Source of the DNA: a virus
Length of the DNA: 35,853 nucleotides
IMG/VR virus record: IMGVR_UViG_3300021368_000900
Coordinates: 1 to 35,853 of that record
Strand: one strand, 5' to 3'
The translations under genes were made by a program, and so were the position numbers. Every line of letters begins with the position of its first letter. Positions within the stretch are counted from its first letter, which is position 1. The notes under the pieces are model-generated. The model saw only the letters and a list, made by a program, of their open reading frames with translations. It searched no databases and was not told the DNA's origin. Below, piece by piece: positions 30,169-35,853 of this stretch.

Positions 30169-31455
30169 ATGGCAAAGCAAACAATTAACATTGGATCAGC
30201 AGAACTAGCAGGGGACGGTGAAAGCCTTCGTTCAGCGTTTGACAAAATCAATGACAACTTTGATGAATTGTATATATCAAGCGGCGGCGGTATTGCACTT
30301 ACAGATCTAAGTATATCTACAAATCCTGCAGGCACAGCAGCTCTTTCGTACAATAACACTACAGGTGTATTTACATATACTCCGCCCGATTTAAGTTCAT
30401 TTAGTACATTTGACGGAGACTATGATAGTTTAACAAACAAGCCAACAATACCAGCAGCAGGCATTGCCTTAGGTGATTTAAGTGTAGGTGCTGAAGATCC
30501 TGCTTCAGGCGATGGCGGTATTTCTTATGATAATACAACTGGAGTTTTTACTTATGCTCCCCCAGATCTATCACAATATCAGCCAGTAGGCAACTTGAAT
30601 GCAGACATTGATGCTCATTTAAACACAAGCACTGCAACTAGTAACGAAGTATTAAGTTGGGACGGCTCAGATTATGCATGGGTTGCACAATCATCAGGTT
30701 CAAGTTTAAATAATATTCAAGACGAAACTTATGGTGTAAGTGTAACTGGCAAAATAGCTGTAACCACTATAGATATTGGTACAGGAGGCATAAATGCTCA
30801 ACCTGGCGGAACATATGATTTACAAGGTACAACAATTCATTTTGGTAGTGCAACTATCGCTGGCGGAAGTGCATTTAATCCTGTAATTAATAATCATCTA
30901 TGGTCAGGTAGCACAGCACCAACAGACGGATATGTTCTAAGTTGGGACGCTAGTGCTCTTTCAGGTAATGGAGATTATTCCTGGGTAGCACAATCTGCTG
31001 ACACTTTACAAGATGTAACAACTAGGGGTGCAACCACTACAGACCTTATTGATTTCCAAGCTGGTATGACTGTTGGAGGCGCAGACTTACATATACTTAA
31101 TCACGGCATATTAGAACAATTAGTACAGGTTAACAATCCGACAGGTGTTGTAACATATGACTGTAATGCAACAAATGTTTGGTGGAACATTCAACCAGCA
31201 GCAGATTGGACAGCAAACTTTATTAATATAAATGTACCACTAGATAGTGCAAGAAACGTAACACTAGCAATCATACAAGAGTCACAGCCTTTTATTCCTT
31301 CAGCAGTACAAATCATGGGAGCCCCACAGACTATAAGATGGCAAGGCGGAACTCCGCCAACAGGTACAGCAAATGGTGTTGACGTTGTAAGTTTTAGTAT
31401 TATCGTAATTGGTGCAACTTATCATATACTCGGACAACTAGTGGACTTTTCATAA
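30169..31455 (+). CDS. Tail-fibre-like protein with NIG-type N-terminal module (428 residues)
   Basis: The N-terminus (residues 6-34: INIGSAELAGDGESLRSAFD, then K-N-DNFDEL) is the third copy of the docking-like module. Two 38-40-residue repeats lie at 41-78 and 98-137 (GIAL-DLS...GVFTY-PPDLS). VLSW-x-YAWVAQS recurs as VLSW-x-YSWVAQS, and TLQDVTTRGATTTD is a typical fibre collar motif. The C-terminal 100 residues are a globular beta domain (NVWWNIQPAADWTANFININ, VDVVSFSIIVIGATYHILGQ). It uses GTGGG as ribosome site and its stop overlaps the next ATG (TAATG). It is probably a second, shorter fibre with different binding from the giant one. Confidence 0.82.
   Translation: MAKQTINIGSAELAGDGESLRSAFDKINDNFDELYISSGGGIALTDLSISTNPAGTAALSYNNTTGVFTYTPPDLSSFSTFDGDYDSLTNKPTIPAAGIALGDLSVGAEDPASGDGGISYDNTTGVFTYAPPDLSQYQPVGNLNADIDAHLNTSTATSNEVLSWDGSDYAWVAQSSGSSLNNIQDETYGVSVTGKIAVTTIDIGTGGINAQPGGTYDLQGTTIHFGSATIAGGSAFNPVINNHLWSGSTAPTDGYVLSWDASALSGNGDYSWVAQSADTLQDVTTRGATTTDLIDFQAGMTVGGADLHILNHGILEQLVQVNNPTGVVTYDCNATNVWWNIQPAADWTANFININVPLDSARNVTLAIIQESQPFIPSAVQIMGAPQTIRWQGGTPPTGTANGVDVVSFSIIVIGATYHILGQLVDFS
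30289..30402 (+). repeat. Fibre repeat unit A, copy 1
   Basis: Encodes residues 41-78 of the fibre (GIALTDLSISTNPAG ... YNNTTGVFTYTPPDLSSF). Partner at 30460-30579. Confidence 0.85.
30460..30579 (+). repeat. Fibre repeat unit A, copy 2
   Basis: Encodes residues 98-137 (GIALGDLSVGAEDP ... YDNTTGVFTYAPPDLSQY), with a two-residue insertion relative to copy 1. Confidence 0.85.
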
Positions 31456-32198
31456 TGGCTTTTGGTAGTTTTACGCATAGTTTTAGGGCCGGACGTAGAC
31501 CTGCTGTAAACCTAGAAGATGCACTTTCTATTACAACTACAGGCTTAGGTGGACCGATTTCATTAGGTGTTAACAGTGGTAGTAGCACACCGGGATTACT
31601 TTATCATAGTAAAACTGAATTTTATGCAAATGAATTTTCGGGTAACTGGGCGTGGGACAAATGGGATAACCCAAGTTCTTCAGCAGAATATTCAGGACTT
31701 TCTTTTGCTTTTCCTAACGGAACTTATATGCCTGGTAAAATAGTTGATCCATATATACAGCCTAGTGCCTGGATAATGGTGTACGATATAGATATTACTG
31801 TAGGTAGCTTTACTTATCCTACAATTACAGCAGACACCCGCTGGCGTTCTACTGAAAGTCAACCAACAGCAGGAGCAACAACTACTAGCAGTAATCATGT
31901 ATACTTTGCAATGGAAGGACAGTTTGCACCTAGTAATTCAATAGACTTTACAGACTTTGGCAACCTCGGACAAACAGAAGCCTTTCCAGGTACGATTACA
32001 CAAGTAGAGTTTACTATCAAAGACACATCAAGTGATGCAACCGATTGGAATGCAGCGTGGGAACATAAAGAAACTAGATTTAGAGTTACACGAGGTGACA
32101 GACTAACAAGTGAAGATAGAAACCGTCGAAATAGCGGATCTGTAACAGGTGACATAGACGCATGGACCATCACTGTAGAATACTTAGGAACAGTATAG
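31455..32198 (+). CDS. Structural protein candidate (247 residues)
   Basis: No family recognised. It starts MAFGSFTHSFRAGRRPAVNL with a basic patch, then is aromatic and beta-rich (WAWDKWDNPSSSAEYSGLSF, SAWIMVYDIDITVGSFTYPT). The C-terminal part has TRWRSTESQPTAGATTTSSN and an EFTIKDTSSDATDWNAAWEH core, ending in a strand WTITVEYLGTV. The ATG overlaps the fibre stop (TAATG), so it may be a fibre chaperone, tip or attachment protein. Its last bases precede a late promoter at 32201. Confidence 0.72.
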   Translation: MAFGSFTHSFRAGRRPAVNLEDALSITTTGLGGPISLGVNSGSSTPGLLYHSKTEFYANEFSGNWAWDKWDNPSSSAEYSGLSFAFPNGTYMPGKIVDPYIQPSAWIMVYDIDITVGSFTYPTITADTRWRSTESQPTAGATTTSSNHVYFAMEGQFAPSNSIDFTDFGNLGQTEAFPGTITQVEFTIKDTSSDATDWNAAWEHKETRFRVTRGDRLTSEDRNRRNSGSVTGDIDAWTITVEYLGTV

Positions 32199-32200
32199 TA

Positions 32201-32208
32201 GATAAATA
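32201..32208 (+). promoter_or_regulatory. T4-type late promoter motif GATAAATA
   Basis: GATAAATA lies directly after the 247-residue gene stop and ends 17 bases before ATG 32226; AAAGGAAAC in the leader is the ribosome site. Confidence 0.7.
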
Positions 32209-32225
32209 CTAAAAAGGAAACAATT

Positions 32226-32792
32226 ATGGAACATTTTGTAAGAGTTGTAATGGAAAAACAAGATGAAATAAATGGAATGATAAATGAAAGTATCTTTCCA
32301 GGCATGGAACTTTTAGAATCAGAACAAGGTGCAACTGTAATTCATATTCCTTTAGCAAGAGAATTAACAGAATCTGAAGCAGATGAATATGCTGATAGAT
32401 TAGTTGCGTTTATGACTGAGTCAGGATATGATGATTTTGATATTGAAATTTCTACTAATGAAGAAATGCTTGATGAAGAAACATATGACGGTAATGACTT
32501 CTTCGAAGAGTACGGCGTAATGTGGTACAACGAAGATGAAGAAATGGACGAAGCAGAATATCAAGGCCGTAAAGTAAAACTTGGTAAACCAATGCAGGGC
32601 GATGTCAAAAAGTTTAAAGTTTATGTTAGAGATCCAAAGACTAAGAATGTTAAGAAAGTAAACTTTGGTGATCCTAACATGAAGATTAAGAAATCTAATC
32701 CTGCTCGTAGACGTTCATTCCGTGCTAGACACAACTGTGATAATCCAGGTCCAAGAACAAAAGCAAGATACTGGAGTTGTAGAAAATGGTAA
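32226..32792 (+). CDS. Acidic protein with basic Cys/Trp C-terminal tail (188 residues)
   Basis: The first 110 residues are strongly acidic (EADEYADRLVAFMTESGYDD, EETYDGNDFFEEYGVMWYNE). After EAEYQGRKVKLGKPMQGDVK the charge flips to basic, ending with NPARRRSFRARHNCDNPGP (Cys171) and TKARYWSCRKW (Cys185). I recall this C-terminal motif (FGDPNM-I, RHNCD, ARYWSC-W) from many marine T4-like phage proteins of unknown role. Residues 18-22 read MINES, fitting an [LI]-x-E-[small] prohead-protease site. It is late-expressed from 32201 and overlaps the next gene by seven bases. Packaging into the head or DNA binding through the tail are inferences. Confidence 0.8.
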   Translation: MEHFVRVVMEKQDEINGMINESIFPGMELLESEQGATVIHIPLARELTESEADEYADRLVAFMTESGYDDFDIEISTNEEMLDEETYDGNDFFEEYGVMWYNEDEEMDEAEYQGRKVKLGKPMQGDVKKFKVYVRDPKTKNVKKVNFGDPNMKIKKSNPARRRSFRARHNCDNPGPRTKARYWSCRKW

Positions 32793-33112
32793 AGATACTA
32801 GAATTTACATCACATCAGGATCAAATGCCTTTTGATGTTGTAGATGATGTTCAACAGTATATGAAAAACGATCCAATGTTTTACCGCAAGGTTTATTATC
32901 CAACAATGTGTAAAATGCAGGACGAGTTAAAAAGTCAAAACAATGCTAAAGATTTAATAGGACCTATGGTAGAACTTGCTACTAAAGGTTATGTAGAATG
33001 TTACAAAATTAATAAATTACCTGAAGACTTGTTGACAACTGAAGATTATGATGATATAATCAATCGTATATACGAGGATGAAATAGAAGCACTGAGAAAA
33101 GGTGATTACTAA
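32786..33112 (+). CDS. Conserved hypothetical acidic protein (108 residues)
   Basis: The protein contains VQQYMKNDPMFYRKVYYPTM, a pattern (NDP-FYRK-YP) that I recall in marine T4-like phages, followed by CKMQDELKSQNNAKDLIGPM and an acidic C-terminal helix DYDDIINRIYEDEIEALRKG. It is probably all helical. It starts inside the previous gene (seven-base overlap) and its stop overlaps the next ATG (TAATG). A consensus sigma-70 promoter lies inside it. Function unknown; no enzyme motif is visible. Confidence 0.8.
   Translation: MVKILEFTSHQDQMPFDVVDDVQQYMKNDPMFYRKVYYPTMCKMQDELKSQNNAKDLIGPMVELATKGYVECYKINKLPEDLLTTEDYDDIINRIYEDEIEALRKGDY
33032..33060 (+). promoter_or_regulatory. Fully consensus sigma-70 promoter TTGACA-17-TATAAT inside a gene
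   Basis: TTGACA at 33032-33037, exactly 17 bases, then TATAAT at 33055-33060: all 12 bases match. It lies in the coding end of the 108-residue gene and about 52 bases before ATG 33112, so transcription could start near 33067 for the nucleotidyltransferase gene. Confidence 0.7.
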
Positions 33113-34182
33113 TGCTACTAAGGGAACTGTTTGAACAATCAGCAAATGGCGTTGTAGCAATTATGCCTGGCGGGTTTCATCCGTTCCATCCTGGACATAA
33201 AAGTTTGTATGACTGGGCAGTTAAAGAGTTTGGAAAAGCTAATGTATACGTAGCTGCTACAAACGATACTAGTTCAAGACCATTTCCTTTCGATGTAAAG
33301 AAAAAACTTGCTGCAATGGCAGGCGTTCCAGAACAAAGATTTATACAAGTAAAATCACCGTTTAATGCTAAGAGTTATTTAGATATATTAGATGATTCTA
33401 AAGCACTAGTGTTTATCCGTAGCGAAAAAGATAAAACATCCCAACCTTTACCTGATCAAATAAAAAAGAATGGCGAACCAGGATACCTAAGAAGTTATAA
33501 GAATAAAGATTTAGAACCTAGTGAAGTAGCAGGATACATGGCATATGGTCCAACAATTAACTTCAATTTTTCAGGTATGCAGATAAAAAGTGCAAGCGAA
33601 CTAAGAGCTACTTGGCCTGAAATGTCAGATGAAGATAAGTTAAAGGCTGCACAACAAATGTATGGTAAGGGTGCCGAAACAGCAGTGCAATTATTAAATC
33701 AAGCACTAAGCGAACAGACCGAAGCATCTAAACCCAAGCTAATCAAGCCAAGAGATCCAAATGCACAAACTATGCAAGATTTGCGTAAGAGCGGTGCAAT
33801 GGGTGCGCACAAAGACAAAAAAAGACTTGCTAAACAAGGATACCAAAAGCATAAAGGTAGAACAGACGAACTTGATGTTTTTAAATCCAAAAGCACAGCA
33901 CCTAGTATTAAAGAACAGGATCCAAACAAACTTAAGGTATTAGACTGGATTGCTAATAGACAGGATAACAAAGAACACTTCTTAAGTTTTTACCGCAAAG
34001 GTGCTGCATGGAGTGGCAAACTTATTTGGATTATGCCAGATCAGGCAAAGAAGTTTATGCGTAAAGTAGAAGATAATGAAGAATATCTACCACAAGTAAA
34101 ACAGGCATTGACAAATATTGCACAAGCTAGTAAACTGTTTGATAACTTAGGAATAAAATATCAAATCAGGAATGCAGACTAA
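33112..34182 (+). CDS. Nucleotidyltransferase (NMNAT/cytidylyltransferase-like) with basic extension
   Basis: Residues 14-30 (VVAIMPGGFHPFHPGHK) hold the HxGH motif of the nucleotidyltransferase superfamily at H26-P-G-H29, following a G-F-P-type strand. NFSGMQIKSASELRATWP near 150-168 resembles the second (ISSTxxR) motif. Such enzymes join a nucleotide triphosphate to NMN, phosphocholine or similar with release of pyrophosphate; NMN adenylation would feed NAD synthesis. A basic middle (MGAHKDKKRLAKQGYQKHKG) and a C-terminal domain of about 90 residues are additions. The N-terminal MLLRELFEQS resembles a capsid-targeting/prohead-protease site. It may start from the sigma-70 promoter at 33032. 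Substrate not determined. Confidence 0.82.
   Translation: MLLRELFEQSANGVVAIMPGGFHPFHPGHKSLYDWAVKEFGKANVYVAATNDTSSRPFPFDVKKKLAAMAGVPEQRFIQVKSPFNAKSYLDILDDSKALVFIRSEKDKTSQPLPDQIKKNGEPGYLRSYKNKDLEPSEVAGYMAYGPTINFNFSGMQIKSASELRATWPEMSDEDKLKAAQQMYGKGAETAVQLLNQALSEQTEASKPKLIKPRDPNAQTMQDLRKSGAMGAHKDKKRLAKQGYQKHKGRTDELDVFKSKSTAPSIKEQDPNKLKVLDWIANRQDNKEHFLSFYRKGAAWSGKLIWIMPDQAKKFMRKVEDNEEYLPQVKQALTNIAQASKLFDNLGIKYQIRNAD
34108..34136 (+). promoter_or_regulatory. Weak sigma-70-like promoter TTGACA-17-TAAACT
   Basis: TTGACA, exactly 17 bases and TAAACT (4 of 6). It lies in coding DNA 45 bases before ATG 34182 and could equally be chance. Confidence 0.3.
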
Positions 34183-34400
34183 TGGATTTAGATACTTTAA
34201 AAAGACTAGCAGGTATAAATGAATTCAAAGGATACTCAGAATATCACATTGACGAAAACCCTTCCGAGACAGCTGCTGAATTAAAAAAGAAAGAAAAAAG
34301 ATTAAATTTAAAACCAGGAGATAAAGACTGGTTCAAATTATGGTTTTCAAAACCATATATGACAGGAGTTCCTCAATTCAGGGGACGCAAGAAAAAATGA
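34182..34400 (+). CDS. Hypothetical basic protein (72 residues)
   Basis: No family recognised. It starts MDLDTLKRLAGINEFKGYSE, then a Lys-rich helix (TAAELKKKEKRLNLKPGDKD) and WFKLWFSKPYMTGVPQF with a basic end RGRKKK. The ATG overlaps the previous stop (TAATG) and its stop overlaps the HAD gene ATG (ATGA). LKRLAGINE has an I-N-E piece that could be a prohead-protease site. High charge suggests DNA binding or packaging, not shown. Confidence 0.72.
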   Translation: MDLDTLKRLAGINEFKGYSEYHIDENPSETAAELKKKEKRLNLKPGDKDWFKLWFSKPYMTGVPQFRGRKKK

Positions 34401-35662
34401 AAATTGAACATTTAGATGAAGCAGTTGGAAGAATAGTAAAAGGTGTTAATACAACACACGATGTTGGTGTTAATCAAACTTCTATCGAAGCAGCTAAGTT
34501 TGGAAACAAAGTAGATAAAGACGGAAAGCCTCCTACGCTGAGTAGCAAAGTAAAAGGCAAATCAACAAATGTTCTTTTTAATCTAGGACTTGCAGAAGGG
34601 TATAAATTACAACTTGAAAGAGATAAAGAAATGCTTGTCCTTAACATTACTAATACTGATACAGGTAGGCGTACAGAAGTAAGAGGAAAGTTAGGATATG
34701 AAAGTGGTAACTATGATCCTAATGATGATTTACATCAGCTATTAGACACAATTGGCAAAAGTGCAAATGTTGCAGAACTAATTAATGGCGAAGTAGTTAC
34801 TATTAATCCAAAACACCCTGATGCTGAAAAAGCAAAAACAGCAACTGATAAAGCATATCATGAAAATTACTCCGCATATGAACTAGCACTAATGGAAGGT
34901 GGACACGAAGTTCCACAACGTCCTCAAAAAAGAATGAGCGCAATAATGCAAGAGCTTGCTGCCTATGACTTATCCGAAGCATTAGGCGAATTAGATCCAA
35001 GCACAGAGATTTACGTCGATATGGACGGAGTGCTTGCAGACTTTTTTGGAGAATGGGCAAAAGTTGCAGGTAAGAAAAATTTTAGAGATATTAAAGATCC
35101 ACAAGCTGCTTTAAAGAAAATTAAAACTGTAGATGATTTTTGGTTGAAACTGCCTATGTTGCCTCAAGCTAAAGAATTGCTTATGTTAATAAAGCAAGTT
35201 AAAGGCAGTTATAATATTTGTTCTAGTCCATTAGCAGATGACCCTAGATCAGAGCCACACAAGAAACAATGGATCAAAAAGCATCTTAGTTTCTTCCCTC
35301 CAAAAAATATATACATAACTCATAATAAACCACAATATGCAAAAAACGAAAATGGTACTCCTAATATATTAATTGACGACTACGGCGTAAACATAAATGC
35401 ATGGGAATCTGCAGGCGGTATAGGATTTAAGTACAAAGACCATAAATTCGAACGCACAGCAAAAGCAATTAAACAAGCAGTAGGCGAAAACTTTGCTGAC
35501 GGTAAGAAAAAAGGCAAAAGCAGACCAGGGCGTGTAAAACGTTCAGGTGCTAGTTGCAACGGTAGTGTTACAGATTTACGAAAGAGAGCTAAGAATAGCT
35601 CAGGTGAGAAAGCGAGGATGTATCATTGGTGCGCAAATATGAAGGGCGGGAAGAAAAAGTAG
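34397..35662 (+). CDS. HAD-family 5'(3')-deoxyribonucleotidase-like protein with extra N- and C-terminal regions (421 residues)
   Basis: The start is ATG 34397 (MKIEHLDEAV), overlapping the previous TGA; a longer frame start at 34340 would lie inside that gene without a ribosome site. Residues about 205-370 are a HAD phosphatase: EIYVDMDGVLADFFGEW (nucleophile D208, acid D210), then YNICSSPLADDPRSEPHKKQ and NILIDDYGVNINAWESAGG with the final Asp pair. The NT5C group dephosphorylates deoxynucleotides. About 200 residues in front (VNTTHDVGVNQTSIEAAKFG, FNLGLAEGYKLQLERDKEML) and a basic C-terminal tail (RPGRVKRSGASCNGS, KARMYHWCANMKGG) are unrelated to HAD. LDEAV and LSEAL fit prohead-protease sites. 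It may be packaged or salvage nucleotides; the enzyme class is the firm part. Confidence 0.8.
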   Translation: MKIEHLDEAVGRIVKGVNTTHDVGVNQTSIEAAKFGNKVDKDGKPPTLSSKVKGKSTNVLFNLGLAEGYKLQLERDKEMLVLNITNTDTGRRTEVRGKLGYESGNYDPNDDLHQLLDTIGKSANVAELINGEVVTINPKHPDAEKAKTATDKAYHENYSAYELALMEGGHEVPQRPQKRMSAIMQELAAYDLSEALGELDPSTEIYVDMDGVLADFFGEWAKVAGKKNFRDIKDPQAALKKIKTVDDFWLKLPMLPQAKELLMLIKQVKGSYNICSSPLADDPRSEPHKKQWIKKHLSFFPPKNIYITHNKPQYAKNENGTPNILIDDYGVNINAWESAGGIGFKYKDHKFERTAKAIKQAVGENFADGKKKGKSRPGRVKRSGASCNGSVTDLRKRAKNSSGEKARMYHWCANMKGGKKK

Positions 35663-35853
35663 TAGAACTATATCCAGACGGGTATAGCAAAACGTGGAGA
35701 GAACACGAAGATAACAGTATAGATGATATTGAATGGGCACACTATGTTGCCAAATTAAAAGAACACGAAGCTCGACGGGCAAGCGCAAATGAACGTGAAG
35801 AATATTGGAAAACATATAAAAAGTATAAAAAACAATTACGAAGATTAGATCCA
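35629..35853 (+). CDS. Hypothetical protein, N-terminal part (runs off the window)
   Basis: The frame opens at GTG 35629 (a TTG at 35626 is also possible) within the HAD gene's end and stays open to the last base for 75 codons. The GAGGA site at 35614-35618 supports this start. The product is highly charged: VELYPDGYSKTWREHEDNSI, DIEWAHYVAKLKEHEARRAS, then EREEYWKTYKKYKKQLRRL. It looks like a helical, perhaps coiled-coil, protein. No family recognised. Confidence 0.6.
   Translation, partial: MRKYEGREEKVVELYPDGYSKTWREHEDNSIDDIEWAHYVAKLKEHEARRASANEREEYWKTYKKYKKQLRRLDP

Noticed and set aside
35600-35815. 71-codon minus-strand open frame at the right end
   Set aside because: Leu/His-rich composition without a ribosome site, overlapping two better plus-strand frames; looks like an antisense shadow.
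1-35853. tRNA genes, CRISPR arrays, insertion sequences, attachment sites
   Set aside because: Gaps between genes are almost all under 60 bases, with the longest about 115 bases, too little for such elements. No direct-repeat arrays, transposase motifs or terminal inverted repeats were seen.

Overview
The window is about 36 kb of an AT-rich, densely packed phage genome with almost no intergenic space and many ATGA, TAATG or TAGTG start/stop overlaps. The gene set is that of a T4-like marine myovirus: clamp-loader ATPase gp44, a GroES/gp31-type co-chaperonin, PhoH, ThyX, MazG, UvsE, long fibre and baseplate-type proteins, and an ATAAATA late-promoter signature. The ferredoxin (FdxA type) and the Bax-inhibitor-1 homologue look most like alphaproteobacterial proteins. 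Together with the base composition, this makes a SAR11-type (Pelagibacter) host the best guess. The host is inferred, not shown.

Layout. 1-1.2 kb: end of the UV endonuclease gene, two small genes and a HesB/IscA Fe-S protein. 1.2-1.5 kb: a minus-strand zinc-ribbon gene. 1.6-15.4 kb: a first adhesion block with a 2158-residue fibre, a subtilisin-type protease with an intact catalytic triad, further fibre or baseplate proteins and an 838-residue protein with Ig-like repeats. 15.4-20.9 kb: replication, metabolism and host takeover, with an orphan DnaE-like fragment, a GroES-like protein, MazG, a Bax-inhibitor-1 membrane protein, gp44, a 7Fe ferredoxin, a 2OG-Fe(II)-oxygenase-like protein and ThyX. 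20.9-21.7 kb: phoH on the minus strand behind a shared hairpin terminator. 21.8-26.0 kb: two unknown genes, then a lysis cassette (GH19 endolysin with a peptidoglycan-binding domain, i-spanin-like and o-spanin-like proteins, an exported CHAP/NlpC-like lipoprotein, a one-TM protein and a holin candidate). 26.0-29.7 kb: DnaJ and ClpA chaperones and an unknown protein. 29.8-32.2 kb: a second adhesion block. 32.2 kb to the end: acidic or basic proteins with unusual Cys/Trp tails, a nucleotidyltransferase and a HAD nucleotidase.

Regulation is unusually legible. I found nine plus-strand copies of ATAAATA, and every one lies 5-27 bases before a gene start, as expected for T4-type late promoters. Four sites match host sigma-70 promoters with exact 17-base spacers (before the DnaE-like fragment, before the small membrane gene ahead of gp44, before clpA, and before the nucleotidyltransferase). 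Three genes start so close to their promoter that the transcript would be leaderless.

The most distinctive biology is a phage proteostasis set (GroES-like, DnaJ, ClpA with an IGF ClpP-docking loop, plus a subtilase among the fibres), an iron/redox set (HesB, FdxA, 2OG oxygenase), a Bax-inhibitor-1 homologue, and a possible group of capsid-packaged enzymes near the right end. No tRNA, CRISPR array or insertion sequence was seen. No gap longer than about 115 bases lacks a gene.
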